From: Bacillus pumilus
Lineage (GTDB): Bacteria; Bacillota; Bacilli; Bacillales; Bacillaceae
Length of the DNA stretch: 64,000 nucleotides
Assembly (NCBI GenBank): GCA_001938995.1
Contig: MKZN01000001.1
Span: forward strand, 248,001 to 312,000
Reading direction: 5' to 3'
In this document: positions 1 to 9,261 of the stretch, piece by piece
Position numbering within the stretch: the first letter of the stretch is position 1
How the letters are laid out: every line of letters starts with the position of its first letter
The notes under the pieces: generated by a model
Told to the model about the DNA's origin: nothing
Seen by the model: the letters and a program-made list of their open reading frames with translations, nothing else
Databases searched by the model: none
Translations under genes and position numbers: made by a program

Positions 1-54
1 GTTTCGAATACGGTCTGCTACCTTTTGACGAAGTGCTGCGTCAGTTGTTGTCAT
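1..54 (-). CDS. sacA: Sucrose-6-phosphate hydrolase, N-terminal fragment
   Basis: Only the first 18 codons are inside the window (reading MTTTDAALRQKV...). The ATG lies at 52-54 behind an AAGGAG ribosome site that sits in the 19-base gap after the sacP stop. The fragment is too short to identify by itself. The call rests on position: in B. subtilis sacA follows sacP in the sacPA operon and splits the sucrose-6-phosphate made by the PTS into glucose-6-phosphate and fructose. Most of the gene is off the left edge. Confidence 0.75.
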   Translation of the reverse strand, partial: MTTTDAALRQKVADRIRN

Positions 55-73
55 GACTATGACCACTCCTTGA

Positions 74-1462
74 TTATTTTTCGACTTCTTTTACTTTAAA
101 GATTATAGTGAGAATAAATGAAACAGAAACCGCGATTAATATACCAATAACATAATTTACCACATTTTGTAAACCTAATGGTGCTGCAATTGCGATCATC
201 GGAATCCCAGTTAAGCCATAGGCATTGGCTGCTACCTTCGTGAAGACAACGAATGCTCCGCCTAATGCGCCTCCAATCATGGCGGCAATGAACGGCTTAC
301 GATAACGAAGGTTCACACCGAATATCACGGGCTCTGTAATACCTAAGAAAGCAGAAAATGCAGCAGGTAGTGCAATTTCCTTTGTTTTGGCACGCTTTGC
401 TAAGAAGAAGACCGCTAATCCTGCGCCACCTTGCGCAACGTTGGACATCGCCCAAATCGGTAGCAAATAGTTCACTCCAATGTCATTCAGCAGTCCTGCC
501 TCGATCGCATGGAAGCTATGATGAACCCCTGTCAGCACAATTAACGAGTAAGCGCCTCCGAAAATCAATCCTGCTAAGAAACCTGCATGATCATAGACAA
601 ATGTTAGCGCATTAGAAATTCCTGTACCTAGCATTCTACCAAGTGGTCCAACCGCAATGAATGTGACAAATCCAGTGACAATTACCGTGACAAATGGAGT
701 GACAAGTAAATCAATACTGTTAGGAACAATTTTTCTTAAATTCTTTTCAACGAGACACATAATATACACAGTCAATAAAACTGGAATGACTGTTCCTTGA
801 TAGCCAAGAAGGGCAATATCGAAATTGAATAATTGCATGTACTCTGGTTTCGCCTCTGTCAGTCCCCATGGGTTCAGTAGACTAGGGTGAATCATAATTC
901 CACCAATGACGGCACCTAAATATGGATTCCCACCAAACTCTTTCGCTGCACTAACCCCGATTAAAATCGGTAAAATGATAAAGGCAGCACTTGAAAACAT
1001 GTCTAGCATTTGGAAGATAGCTGAGCTTGGATCTGCCCAGTTAAACGCCTTCATCATCCCTAGAAGACCCATTAATAAACCGCTTGCAACAATTGCTGGA
1101 ATAATAGGTACAAAAATATTTGATAACGTTTTCGCAAAACGTGCAAGTGGATTCATTTTTTGTTTCACAGCTTCATCATGGCTGACAGGCTTTTGGTTCT
1201 CGTCGCCTGCCTCAAGTCCAGCCTCACGAGCAAAAGGCTCGTATACTTTATTCACAGACCCAGTTCCAAATATGACTTGAAATTGACCGGAGCTTGAGAA
1301 GGCACCCTTCACACCGTCTAATTCTTCAATTGCCTCTTTATCAATGAGATTCTCATCTTTCATCACCAATCTGAGTCGCGTGGCACAGTGCGTGGCACTG
1401 ATCACATTCTCCTTGCCACCTAATAATGTTGTTAATTCTTTGGCTGTTTTTTGATAATCCAA
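74..1462 (-). CDS. sacP: Sucrose-specific PTS permease, EIIBC component
   Basis: Membrane permease that imports sucrose and phosphorylates it to sucrose-6-phosphate. The 462 aa match the usual EIIBC length. The N-terminal EIIB domain (about 1-85) carries the phosphorylation cysteine in THCATRLR (Cys26). The EIIC domain (about 110-460) has some ten membrane segments and the conserved ITEPVIFGVN stretch near residue 375. No EIIA domain is fused, so the phosphate must come from another EIIA, as known for B. subtilis SacP. TTG is the start: AGGAGGAGA lies 5-6 bases upstream and no better start exists. It heads the sacPA unit behind an antitermination leader (1487-1580). Confidence 0.95.
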   Translation of the reverse strand: MDYQKTAKELTTLLGGKENVISATHCATRLRLVMKDENLIDKEAIEELDGVKGAFSSSGQFQVIFGTGSVNKVYEPFAREAGLEAGDENQKPVSHDEAVKQKMNPLARFAKTLSNIFVPIIPAIVASGLLMGLLGMMKAFNWADPSSAIFQMLDMFSSAAFIILPILIGVSAAKEFGGNPYLGAVIGGIMIHPSLLNPWGLTEAKPEYMQLFNFDIALLGYQGTVIPVLLTVYIMCLVEKNLRKIVPNSIDLLVTPFVTVIVTGFVTFIAVGPLGRMLGTGISNALTFVYDHAGFLAGLIFGGAYSLIVLTGVHHSFHAIEAGLLNDIGVNYLLPIWAMSNVAQGGAGLAVFFLAKRAKTKEIALPAAFSAFLGITEPVIFGVNLRYRKPFIAAMIGGALGGAFVVFTKVAANAYGLTGIPMIAIAAPLGLQNVVNYVIGILIAVSVSFILTIIFKVKEVEK

Positions 1463-1486
1463 TGTTGTCTCCTCCTTTTATTAAAC

Positions 1487-1580
1487 AAAAAAGACCTAAA
1501 ATTCACCAACGATAAAAGGACATACACGTCCCATCGTTACGCAAATTTTAGGTCTTGCCTGCCTGACAGTCACAATCCCA
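1487..1580 (-). promoter_or_regulatory. SacT-type RAT antiterminator and overlapping terminator of sacPA
   Basis: Read on the minus strand, the leader contains GGGATTGTGACTG, then GGCAGGCAAGACCTAAA (about 1549-1580). This is the arrangement of the ribonucleic antiterminator bound by BglG/SacY/SacT proteins. Its 3' part (GACCTAAAATT) is also the 5' arm of a long hairpin whose other arm AATTTTAGGTC is followed by six T (1487-1558). RAT and terminator therefore exclude each other, so sacP is expressed only when SacT holds the RAT fold. Confidence 0.93.
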
Positions 1581-1606
1581 CGGTATATAATTTTGTTTAC
1601 GCTTTC

Positions 1607-1636
1607 ATCATAGTATAAGAGCGTGACCTACGTCAA
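1607..1636 (-). promoter_or_regulatory. Sigma-A promoter of sacPA
   Basis: On the minus strand TTGACG (1631-1636) is followed after 18 bases by TATGAT (1607-1612). The predicted transcript start near 1600 puts the RAT about 20 bases into the message. It lies in the gap between sacT and sacP, so sacPA has its own promoter besides any read-through from sacT. Confidence 0.75.
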
Positions 1637-1689
1637 CCTATTTTTTCGAATCAAATGACCCATATACACTATTTAGGGTAGTGTGCATA

Positions 1690-1711
1690 AAAAAAAGCCT
1701 GCGAACAGGCA
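1690..1711 (-). terminator. Terminator after sacT
   Basis: Minus strand: GCCTG-TTCG-CAGGC stem-loop followed by eight T, seven bases after the sacT stop. It separates sacT from the sacPA promoter. Confidence 0.9.
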
Positions 1712-1718
1712 CAACCAT

Positions 1719-2552
1719 TTAAATCGCTTCGGCATCTTGCAGACGCTGGACATGCAGCGTGATGTAGCCGATCTCCGACTCTGGGAGATGAAGTCCATAT
1801 TCATTTTTCAATCTAGCCGATAGTCCAAATGCACACTGGTAAGCCTTTTCATATTTTGTTTGGATAAACATCAGCATCTCATCATCCATGATCTGAAATG
1901 CCTCATTTGATTCCAACCTGCTTAATGCATACCTCAAATGTGTCACTAGTCGCTGATAGGAAATACTATCTTCATCAATCGATTGCCCAAAATAGGCTTC
2001 AATATGCTCGATCATTTCTGTGATCATCGTCGTGTACTTCACCGTCTTTTTCATGGACTCCGTATTCATTTTGGCCGTATGAATATGAAGAGCCACATAC
2101 CCTGCCTCGTCGTCAGGCAGTTCAACCCCTAGCCGCTTCTGTACATAGCGAATGGCATACTTCCCTATTTCATATTCCTGCTTATATAAGACTTTAATCT
2201 CACCAAGCAATTTATTATATAGCACAATGCCCTTTTGAACGCGTTCAATGGCAAAAGATAAGTGATCTGTCAGTGATATATGAATATGATCACTAAGAGG
2301 CATCTTCAGTTCGCCCTCGGCATAGCTGATAATATGTTCTGCCACCTCGATATGCGCTTCTGGCACCGTGGCAAGAATTTGTTTGAATTTCTCATTTTCT
2401 TCACGCACAACAAATATTTTCTCTATCTTTTGAACGGGAATGACGTCATTTTTCCCCTTCTGAAAAGCAATTCCGGGCCCCATCACAATTTTCTCCTGAT
2501 CACCTTCCTTCACAATGACTGCATTATTATTCAATATTTTATATATCTTCAA
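1719..2552 (-). CDS. sacT: Transcriptional antiterminator SacT (BglG family)
   Basis: RNA-binding antiterminator for sucrose genes. The first ~55 residues form the CAT RNA-binding domain (start [12 protein letters not shown]). Two PRD domains follow (about 65-170 and 175-277), each with conserved histidines seen in [25 protein letters not shown] and ITLHVQRL, the sites phosphorylated by HPr or EII in this family. Length 277 aa is normal. TTG (2550-2552) is the start, behind a purine-rich GGGAGAGG. Its target is the RAT just downstream, before sacP; sucrose use should relieve EII-dependent phosphorylation and allow read-through. Confidence 0.95.
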   Translation of the reverse strand: MKIYKILNNNAVIVKEGDQEKIVMGPGIAFQKGKNDVIPVQKIEKIFVVREENEKFKQILATVPEAHIEVAEHIISYAEGELKMPLSDHIHISLTDHLSFAIERVQKGIVLYNKLLGEIKVLYKQEYEIGKYAIRYVQKRLGVELPDDEAGYVALHIHTAKMNTESMKKTVKYTTMITEMIEHIEAYFGQSIDEDSISYQRLVTHLRYALSRLESNEAFQIMDDEMLMFIQTKYEKAYQCAFGLSARLKNEYGLHLPESEIGYITLHVQRLQDAEAI

Positions 2553-2604
2553 GGGGTATCCTCTCCCACCAGATAACGTTCCTTATGTGGGATTTTACCC
2601 TGTT

Positions 2605-2883
2605 TCAACTCTTCTGTAAAGGTAATACCGGACCAGCTCGCGCCTCTCTCATGGTCTTTTCATACAGCATCATCAGACATTGATCGTCCCTCTTGCTTGC
2701 CTTTCGTTTCTTCACTTTTTCTTCTGTCAGCTTCTCTTGTTTCCATTCCTTCATCGCTCGAAAGAACCCAGGCTCCGCCACCATCCATTCAAATCCTTGC
2801 TGCTTCATCATCACACCAGGATTCACAAGCACATTCATCATGAACCCAAACCATACACTTAACCAATTCTTCAATCTTCCCAC
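2605..2883 (-). CDS. Small cationic protein of unknown function, YwcI-like by position
   Basis: A 92-aa protein with a hydrophobic/aromatic N-terminus (LKNWLSVWFGFMMN) that may touch the membrane, then a highly charged lysine-rich middle (about residues 48-70). GTG at 2881-2883 is preceded by GGAGGG at good spacing. I recognise no domain. It lies between sacT and vpr, where B. subtilis has ywcI, so orthology is likely by position only. It ends 52 bases before sacT on the same strand and could be transcribed with it. Confidence 0.6.
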   Translation of the reverse strand: MGRLKNWLSVWFGFMMNVLVNPGVMMKQQGFEWMVAEPGFFRAMKEWKQEKLTEEKVKKRKASKRDDQCLMMLYEKTMREARAGPVLPLQKS

Positions 2884-3385
2884 TGAACATCCCTCCGCTT
2901 TTCTTAGAATCTAGCAACTCTAGCAAAACAACTGCTCCTATCATATCCTGAGAAAAAAGAGATGTTTGTCACAATCTGGATGAAAAAACGAACTAGTTTT
3001 CAGAAGTTTTGTTGAAAAGTGCAGAAGATCATCACGTACGATGATTTTTTCATTTAAAATATTATACACACAATATCCAAAAGATAGGCACACCTTATCA
3101 ACAGGGTTTATCCACATATCAACAACCCCACACTATATTTTGTGTACACATTTTTTTTATTTTCCATATATATAATCGAATTATTGAGTTATCAACAGAG
3201 TAATGTGAATAAGTGCGACTTTATTAACAAAATAGTTCTTTGCCACTATGTAAAATAAGTCCATTTCAGTAAAGGAATTGTTTTCATCATATTGAATACT
3301 TAATAACGGGCAGTGAATCTTTCCTATTTATCCACAAAAAGAAAGGCTATCTCCCTAAAAACACAGCTAGAAAGGGGAAAATTAA
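2884..3385. promoter_or_regulatory. Intergenic region with a DnaA-box cluster upstream of vpr
   Basis: This AT-rich 502-base gap has no convincing ORF. It holds perfect TTATNCACA DnaA boxes at 3062-3070, 3108-3116, 3328-3336 and, on the other strand, 3204-3212; a fifth perfect box lies inside vpr at 3440-3448. Single-mismatch TTATCAACA copies sit at 3095-3103 and 3189-3197, and a weaker ATATCAACA at 3116-3124. One more perfect box (minus) is at 1682-1690. The vpr promoter must also be here, but I cannot place it with confidence. Confidence 0.8.
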
Positions 3386-5812
3386 TTGAAAAAAATCATC
3401 TCTCGTTCTTCTGTTCTATTGTTCTCCACTATTTTCATTTTATCCACATTCTTTTCAGGTCAACAGGCTGTTGCCGCTCCATCTAACAAGCAGGTAGAAC
3501 TAGAAAAGGCAGAAATCTTTGGGGAAATCAATGTCAACTCTAGAAAACACACCACAGTCATTGTTGAATTAAAGGAAAAGTCTTTAGTTGAAGCCAAACA
3601 AGAAGGCGAAGCACAAACGAAGGCTTCTCTTAAAAAATCTCGCACCAAAGTAAAAAATGCAGCACTCAAAGAGGTTGATAAAGCAAGCATTCGTCAAGAA
3701 TATGAAAAAGTGTTCTCTGGTTTCTCTATGAAACTTCCAGCAAACGAAATCCCAAAGCTGCTCGCAGTGGACGGAGTAAAAGCCGTTTACCCGGATGTTA
3801 CATATCAAACAGATGAAGTGAAAAAAGAGAGCATCCAGCTTCCCAATGAAGATATTTCTCCTCTAATGGATAAAAGTGCACCCTTTATCGGCGCACCCAA
3901 AGCTTGGGATGCCGGCTATTCAGGTAAAGGGGTAAAAGTCGCTGTCATTGATACCGGAGTAGACTATACTCATCCTGATTTAAAAAGAAACTTCAGTCTA
4001 TATAAAGGCTATGATTTTGTAGATAATGATTATTCTCCACAAGAGACACCTCAAGGGGATCCTAGAGGCGAGTCAACAGATCATGGCACACACGTCGCAG
4101 GAACCATTGCTGCAAATGGGCAAATTAAGGGTGTCGCAAAAGACGCAACCCTTCTTGCATACCGTGTACTCGGGCCAGGTGGTTCTGGTACAACGGAGAA
4201 TGTTCTTGCTGGCATCGACCGGGCTGTCACTGACGGGGCAGATGTCATGAACCTTTCTCTTGGAAACAGTGTCAATAATCCTGATTACGCAACAAGCATC
4301 GCACTCGATTGGGCCATGTCTGAAGGCGTAGTCGCTGTAACATCTAATGGAAACAGTGGTCCGAACAGCTGGACAGTTGGCTCTCCTGGTACGTCAAGAG
4401 ACGCCATTTCAGTTGGTGCGACTCAACTTCCTTACAGTCTATACAATGTGAGATTCCCGAATTATTCTACTGCAAAAATCATGGGTTACAATCAAGATAG
4501 TGATTTGAAAGCGCTCGATAAAAAACAAGTTACACTTGTTCATGCTGGTATCGGTGATGAAAAAGCATTTGAACAAATGGATGCCAAGGGAAAAGTTGCT
4601 GTCATTGAACGCGGAAGCATCGCATTTGTAGATAAAGTCGAGAATGCAAAAGCGGCTGGCGCAATTGGTGTTGTCATGTATAACAATACTGATGGAGAAA
4701 TTCCAGTTGATGTACCAGGTCTTGCTCTTCCGACGATCAAGCTTTCAAAAGCTGAAGGAACCGCTCTTGTCAAAGCCATTGAGGCTGGAAACAATACCAC
4801 CACCTTCTCTATTCAATTTGTCAAAGAACTAAGTGAGCAAGTCGCTGACTTCTCATCTCGTGGACCTGTTGTGGATACGTGGATGATTAAGCCTGATCTC
4901 TCAGCACCTGGGGTCAGCATTGTCAGTACGATTCCGACTCATGATCCGACTCAGCCGTATGGATATGGCTCTAAGCAAGGCACAAGCATGGCATCTCCGC
5001 ATGTGGCTGGGGTCGCAGCGATTATCAAACAAGCAAAGCCTTCTTATTCAACCGAACAAATCAAAGCATTACTGATGAATACAGCGGAAAAACTGTTTGA
5101 TGCAAGTGGCAATCCATTCCCTCATAACACACAGGGAACGGGCAGTGTTCGAATCATCGAATCACTCCAAGCATCATCCATTGTTTCTGATGCTAGCCAC
5201 TCTTACGGCACTTTCTTAAAAGAAAAGGGTATTCAAATCAAAACGAAGACATTCAAGGTAGAAAACCTGTCAAAAGCACCAAAAACCTATACCATTGATT
5301 ACAAATTTGACGGCAACGGTATTAGCACAAACGGAACGAAAAAAATCACAGTCAAAGGCAATGCCACTGGGTCATTTACTTCTGCGGTACAAGTGAACTA
5401 TGCAAAAACCAAAAAAGGTACGTACCAAGGCAGTATCACGATTCGTGAAAATGGAAGAAAGATCACTGAAATACCTACATTATTGATTGTGAAGGAACCA
5501 GATTACCCGCGTGTCACTTCTGTTTCAGTAGAACCAGACAATCGTGCTGGAAGCTACGTGATTAGCAGTTATCTGCCTGGTGGTGCTGAAAATCTTGCAT
5601 TCCTTGTCTACACCACAGATGGAGAATATTTAGGCGAAGCTGGTGTCTACCGTAACGTCGATAAAGGGGAACAGCGATTGAAATGGAATGGCTCCATCAA
5701 TCAAGGCCAAAAACTAGAAGCTGGTGAGTATACAATGCTTGCCTACGCCAGTCAAAAAGGCAAATCAGATACAATTCAGACAAAAGAGCCATTCGACATT
5801 CATCCTGAATAA
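3386..5812 (+). CDS. vpr: Extracellular serine protease Vpr (subtilase S8)
   Basis: Secreted minor serine protease, 808 aa, close to the B. subtilis length of 806. A signal peptide (1 to about 30, ending AVAAP) is followed by an inhibitor-I9-type propeptide (about 50-142). The S8 catalytic domain shows all three residues: Asp189 in VIDTGVDYTHPD, His233 in DHGTHVAGT and Ser534 in GTSMASPHVAG. A PA (protease-associated) insert lies between His and Ser (about 380-470). The C-terminal third looks like beta-sandwich domains. TTG is the start, with AAAGGGG upstream. It is a single-gene unit closed by the hairpin at 5827. The DnaA boxes upstream are unusual for a protease gene. Confidence 0.97.
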   Translation: MKKIISRSSVLLFSTIFILSTFFSGQQAVAAPSNKQVELEKAEIFGEINVNSRKHTTVIVELKEKSLVEAKQEGEAQTKASLKKSRTKVKNAALKEVDKASIRQEYEKVFSGFSMKLPANEIPKLLAVDGVKAVYPDVTYQTDEVKKESIQLPNEDISPLMDKSAPFIGAPKAWDAGYSGKGVKVAVIDTGVDYTHPDLKRNFSLYKGYDFVDNDYSPQETPQGDPRGESTDHGTHVAGTIAANGQIKGVAKDATLLAYRVLGPGGSGTTENVLAGIDRAVTDGADVMNLSLGNSVNNPDYATSIALDWAMSEGVVAVTSNGNSGPNSWTVGSPGTSRDAISVGATQLPYSLYNVRFPNYSTAKIMGYNQDSDLKALDKKQVTLVHAGIGDEKAFEQMDAKGKVAVIERGSIAFVDKVENAKAAGAIGVVMYNNTDGEIPVDVPGLALPTIKLSKAEGTALVKAIEAGNNTTTFSIQFVKELSEQVADFSSRGPVVDTWMIKPDLSAPGVSIVSTIPTHDPTQPYGYGSKQGTSMASPHVAGVAAIIKQAKPSYSTEQIKALLMNTAEKLFDASGNPFPHNTQGTGSVRIIESLQASSIVSDASHSYGTFLKEKGIQIKTKTFKVENLSKAPKTYTIDYKFDGNGISTNGTKKITVKGNATGSFTSAVQVNYAKTKKGTYQGSITIRENGRKITEIPTLLIVKEPDYPRVTSVSVEPDNRAGSYVISSYLPGGAENLAFLVYTTDGEYLGEAGVYRNVDKGEQRLKWNGSINQGQKLEAGEYTMLAYASQKGKSDTIQTKEPFDIHPE

Positions 5813-5826
5813 ACAAGAATCACATC

Positions 5827-5863
5827 AAAAGCCTTGTATGAACATGAGTTCATCAAGGCTTTT
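5827..5863 (+). terminator. Terminator after vpr
   Basis: AAAAGCCTTG and CAAGGCTTTT form a 10-bp stem around a second small hairpin (ATGAAC/GTTCAT). The T-run is short; the A-run on the other side means it could also work leftward. Confidence 0.8.
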
Positions 5864-5892
5864 CTATCATGTATGGAGGAAAGATTAAACTG

Positions 5893-6120
5893 ATGTTGAT
5901 ATTGCTATGGATCGTTTCTTCTTTTACTGCTTTTTTTCTCACGTTGACTTTGCTTTATTTTTTCATCTTTTTACACGCTAAACAGCCTCGTCCTTTTCAT
6001 CAAGCATGCGGGCTGACTGTTGGTGTTGCCTGTATTTATCCACTTAGTTTAGTGGTGTCAGCCATTTTTGTTTCCATCCTGATGTTACTCTTTCCTTTTT
6101 ATTGGTTGCGCGGAAAGTAA
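5893..6120 (+). CDS. Small membrane protein of unknown function
   Basis: A 75-aa protein with two or three hydrophobic segments (about 1-24 and 40-70) separated by a polar KQPRPFHQ loop. ATG at 5893 was chosen because TGGAGGA lies 11 bases upstream; the frame is open from an earlier ATG at 5869 that has no ribosome site. It sits just after the vpr terminator and ends 9 bases before the opposing ywcH stop. No family recognised; B. subtilis has no gene here that I know of. Confidence 0.6.
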   Translation: MLILLWIVSSFTAFFLTLTLLYFFIFLHAKQPRPFHQACGLTVGVACIYPLSLVVSAIFVSILMLLFPFYWLRGK

Positions 6121-6129
6121 GTCTATCGT

Positions 6130-7134
6130 TTATTCATCAAACGCTTCTTTGAGGAGGCGATATGATGTGAGCCGATCTTCCATTTGATGCGTGATGGTCA
6201 CAGCGATCAATTCATTGGTGCGATAAGCCTGTGTCAGTGCTGTGAGCTGTGCTTTCACAGAGGATGCTGTACCGATCACCATTCTTTTTCGATTCGCCTC
6301 CACTCGTTTTCGTTCATACACACTATAGCTATAGGCTTGTGCCTCTTCATATGAAGGAAATCTGTCAAGGTTTCGCCCTTGCTCACTCGCCAGCAAAGAG
6401 ACATCTAAGCTAACTGCCAGTCTTTCTGCCTGCTCTTCTGTTTCTGCACATAACACGAAGACCGCTAGACTGGTGCGTGGCTTTTCACCAAATGCGGAAG
6501 GTTCAAATCGATTGATATATTGCGCGACAGAATCTTCTCCGCCTTCCCCATTAATAAACAGAGCAAATGTGTATCCTGCACCTGCTTTCGCTGCAAGTCT
6601 TGCACTCTCCCCTGATGAGCCAAGCATCCATACTTCTGGTGCGGTTTCTACCTTTGGGGAAGCGGTCAAGTGAGGTAGCGGGTCATATTCATCAGCTAGA
6701 TCGTGTAAATAGACCTTCAATTCTTCTACCTGTTCAGGATACCGATCACCAATACGCTTTCGCTCACCATGATGAAGTGCAATGGAAGAGATCGGCATTC
6801 CTCCTGGAGCACGTCCAATCCCCAGGTCTATTCTCCCAGGCGCTAAGGCTTCAAGGACCCTGAAGTTCTCTGCTACTTTATAAGCACTGTAGTGGGGAAG
6901 CATGACGCCTCCTGAGCCAATACGTATTTCTGATGTCACCGCTGATAAATGACCGAGGAGCACCTCTGGGCTCGATCCTGCCAGTCGGTTAGAGAAATGA
7001 TGCTCCGATACCCAAAACCGGTGATAACCCCACTTTTCCGCCTGCTTTGCCAGTTCAACTGTTTGTTTCAGTGCCTCAGCAGGTGTGGCATCACCAATCA
7101 AAGGAGATTGATCTAATATACTTAATTTCATCAT
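6130..7134 (-). CDS. ywcH: Luciferase-like flavin-dependent monooxygenase YwcH
   Basis: LLM-class oxidoreductase of the MsnO8/bacterial-luciferase-like family, 334 aa from the ATG at 7132-7134, which has AGGAGG six bases upstream. Family hallmarks are the start LSILDQSPL, WVSEHH near residue 43, the RIGSGGVMLPHYSAYKVAE stretch and LGIGRAPG. Such enzymes use reduced FMN and oxygen. The next gene upstream, nfrA, encodes an NADPH:FMN oxidoreductase that could supply the flavin, an inference from context. The natural substrate is unknown. Confidence 0.9.
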   Translation of the reverse strand: MMKLSILDQSPLIGDATPAEALKQTVELAKQAEKWGYHRFWVSEHHFSNRLAGSSPEVLLGHLSAVTSEIRIGSGGVMLPHYSAYKVAENFRVLEALAPGRIDLGIGRAPGGMPISSIALHHGERKRIGDRYPEQVEELKVYLHDLADEYDPLPHLTASPKVETAPEVWMLGSSGESARLAAKAGAGYTFALFINGEGGEDSVAQYINRFEPSAFGEKPRTSLAVFVLCAETEEQAERLAVSLDVSLLASEQGRNLDRFPSYEEAQAYSYSVYERKRVEANRKRMVIGTASSVKAQLTALTQAYRTNELIAVTITHQMEDRLTSYRLLKEAFDE

Positions 7135-7150
7135 GTCGCACCTCCTACAG

Positions 7151-7182
7151 AAATCCCCCTCTCTTGGTGGAAAGGGGGATTT
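7151..7182 (-). repeat. Intercistronic inverted repeat between nfrA and ywcH
   Basis: A 10-bp perfect stem (AAATCCCCCT / AGGGGGATTT) with a 12-base loop fills the gap between the nfrA stop and the ywcH ribosome site. On the minus strand only TTT and then CTG follow, so it is a poor terminator; it may protect or partly attenuate the message. Confidence 0.7.
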
Positions 7183-7187
7183 CATCT

Positions 7188-7937
7188 TTATTTTCGGTTA
7201 AAGCCCTTCTCTTTTACAAATTCGCTAAGGTAGGCTCTTTTGGGCTGACGAAAGCCTCGAATCATCTGTTCTGACCATGTATCTTTTCTTTCACCTTGTG
7301 ACCGTTCTTCATAATAACTCGAAATGTGCTCATCATATTCTTTTAAATAACGATCCACATGCGTCTCGTCTTGCTGATACGTATTTTCATGATAGATCAG
7401 CTCCATTGGTAATCGCTCTTTCTGTGAAGATGAATTGGCTGGATGCCCTACAACCAGACCAAATAATGGCAACACATAAGATGGTGTCTCTAGTAGTTCA
7501 GAGACTTCGGCCAGCTGATTACGCAAGCCGCCGATATAGCAAATGCCAAGCCTCATTGATTCTGCGGCTACACTTAGATTTTGTGCAGCTAACGCGGCAT
7601 CTATGACGCTAATTAAAAAGGCTTCCGTATTCTCAAACGCTTCTTGATGATTTTCGCCTGCCTTTTGGGCTATGTAATCATGACGTTTCAAATCTGCACA
7701 AAAAACAAATAAATGCCCGTTCTTCTCAACGTAAGACTGATCACCTGCTAGCTCAGCGAGCCTTGTCTTCTTCTCCCGATCTGTTACACCAATGATGCTA
7801 TACGCTTGCACATAGCTTGATGTCGAAGCAGCCTGTGCGCATTTTACAAGTGTTCGTACCTCTTCCTCTGTCAAACGCTCGTCTGTAAAAGAACGAATGG
7901 ACCGATGATTTAAAAGGGTTTCGATCGTTTTGTTCAA
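7188..7937 (-). CDS. nfrA: NADPH-FMN oxidoreductase / nitroreductase NfrA
   Basis: FMN-containing nitroreductase-family enzyme that oxidises NADPH and reduces flavins, nitro compounds and quinones. From the TTG at 7935-7937 the protein has 249 aa, the length of B. subtilis NfrA (YwcG). AAGGAGG lies 8 bases before this TTG, whereas the ATG at 7967 has no ribosome site. Conserved pieces are NHRSIRSFTDERLTEEEV (N-terminal FMN phosphate site), AASTSSYVQAYS, and GLGICYIGG-like LGICYIGGLRN with LPLFGLVVGHP. It is co-directional with ywcH. In B. subtilis nfrA-ywcH form a stress-responsive operon; I did not identify its promoter here. Confidence 0.93.
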   Translation of the reverse strand: MNKTIETLLNHRSIRSFTDERLTEEEVRTLVKCAQAASTSSYVQAYSIIGVTDREKKTRLAELAGDQSYVEKNGHLFVFCADLKRHDYIAQKAGENHQEAFENTEAFLISVIDAALAAQNLSVAAESMRLGICYIGGLRNQLAEVSELLETPSYVLPLFGLVVGHPANSSSQKERLPMELIYHENTYQQDETHVDRYLKEYDEHISSYYEERSQGERKDTWSEQMIRGFRQPKRAYLSEFVKEKGFNRK

Positions 7938-8005
7938 TTCAAAGACCTCCTTATCTCCTTCTATCATAAGTCAAAGGCAGATCGTTTTTCAAAAATAAGA
8001 ACTCG

Positions 8006-8035
8006 CAAAAAAAGACAGCCTACGCTTAGACTGCC
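8006..8035 (-). terminator. Terminator after rodA
   Basis: Minus strand GGCAGTCTA-AGCG-TAGGCTGTC (nine pairs counting G-U) followed by seven T, just after the rodA stop. Confidence 0.88.
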
Positions 8036-8046
8036 CTTTCCCCATT

Positions 8047-9261
8047 CTATTTAAATAAATAACTTTGATACTTCGTTAATTGAACACTTGCATTATAAGC
8101 GATACCAAATCCTATTAAAACAGCTAAAACAGAACTTCCCCCAAAGCTAATGAATAAGAGTGGAATCCCTGTAACAGGCATCACACCGATGTTCATTCCA
8201 ATATTTTGGAACGTGTGAATGACAATGAGCGCTGTATATCCTACACAGAAGAATGATGCGAATCGACTGTAAGGATGTATGCGATCAATCAGCACGACGA
8301 GCCGGTAGATGAGGAAAAAGAACATAATCACAACAAATGCACAGCCCACAAAACCAAAGGCTTCTCCTATTATGGAGAAAATCATATCGGTTTGTGCTTC
8401 CGGGACATATACTTTTAAGTTTTTAATGCCGTTACCAAAAATTTGCCCCGCCCCAATGGCCATAATGGCTTGCTCTACTTGATACTTATCAGACCCTGAG
8501 GTATCCTGTGTCTGTGCTGCTTGATCCGCTGAGCTCGATTTATCGGGCAGCCAAGCGGTGATTCGATTGATTTGGTACTGTTGGATCCCCATTTTTTGTG
8601 CGAAATCAGGGAATAATATGATCACTGCTAGCACAGCAGCAATTAAAAGGACCATCACAGAACCGATCAGAGAGATCAACTTCCAATTGACTCCTGATAA
8701 GAACACCATCACGACCACAATAAACATACAGACAGCAGCCGTCCCCGCATCTTGCATAAAGATGAGTCCAACCGGTACAGCAGACACCCCAACAATCTTT
8801 AATAGAAGGAAAATATCGTCTTCTAATGTCCGCTTCCCTCTAGGTGTCGCCTTTCCAATAACAGATGCCAGCATCATAATCAGACCAATTTTCATGAACT
8901 CTGAAGGCTGTAATGTCCCAACCCCAGGTAACACAAACCAACTTTTCGCACCATTTTTAATTGGGGCAAAATCCTTTCCTGCAATTTGAGCTGGACTCAA
9001 TTTTAAAATAATTAAAAGTAAGATCCCACCTAAAAAGATATATATACTTAATTTTTCAAGTTGTTCAAGGTCAAAGTAATTAATAGCAACAATACAAATG
9101 GCCCCAATAAGATAATAAATGATTTGCCTTGACCACGCACTAGTACCGTATTGTTCAAACTGACCTGCAGCATATATAGAAATAACACTAATGGCAAAGA
9201 AGGCTAAAAATATAAAAATCATATCTCCCTGATAGTAAGGAGATGTATTCTGCTTGTTCAT
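8047..9261 (-). CDS. rodA: Rod-shape-determining SEDS glycosyltransferase RodA
   Basis: Polytopic SEDS-family peptidoglycan polymerase that acts with class B PBPs in the cell-elongation machine. The 404-aa protein has ten or so membrane segments and SEDS signatures: [15 protein letters not shown] (about 118-132), [10 protein letters not shown], and [16 protein letters not shown] near the C-terminus. It is about 11 aa longer than B. subtilis RodA (393 aa); the extra residues fall in the extracytoplasmic loop with the Ser/Gln/Asp-rich stretch [17 protein letters not shown] (about 241-257). ATG start. Single-gene unit with its own terminator. Confidence 0.96.
   Translation of the reverse strand: MNKQNTSPYYQGDMIFIFLAFFAISVISIYAAGQFEQYGTSAWSRQIIYYLIGAICIVAINYFDLEQLEKLSIYIFLGGILLLIILKLSPAQIAGKDFAPIKNGAKSWFVLPGVGTLQPSEFMKIGLIMMLASVIGKATPRGKRTLEDDIFLLLKIVGVSAVPVGLIFMQDAGTAAVCMFIVVVMVFLSGVNWKLISLIGSVMVLLIAAVLAVIILFPDFAQKMGIQQYQINRITAWLPDKSSSADQAAQTQDTSGSDKYQVEQAIMAIGAGQIFGNGIKNLKVYVPEAQTDMIFSIIGEAFGFVGCAFVVIMFFFLIYRLVVLIDRIHPYSRFASFFCVGYTALIVIHTFQNIGMNIGVMPVTGIPLLFISFGGSSVLAVLIGFGIAYNASVQLTKYQSYLFK

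Noticed and set aside
3061-3336. Chromosomal origin (oriC) at the DnaA boxes
   Set aside because: No dnaA/dnaN or rpmH genes nearby and no AT-rich 13-mer array; gene order places this in the sacA-vpr region, away from the origin.
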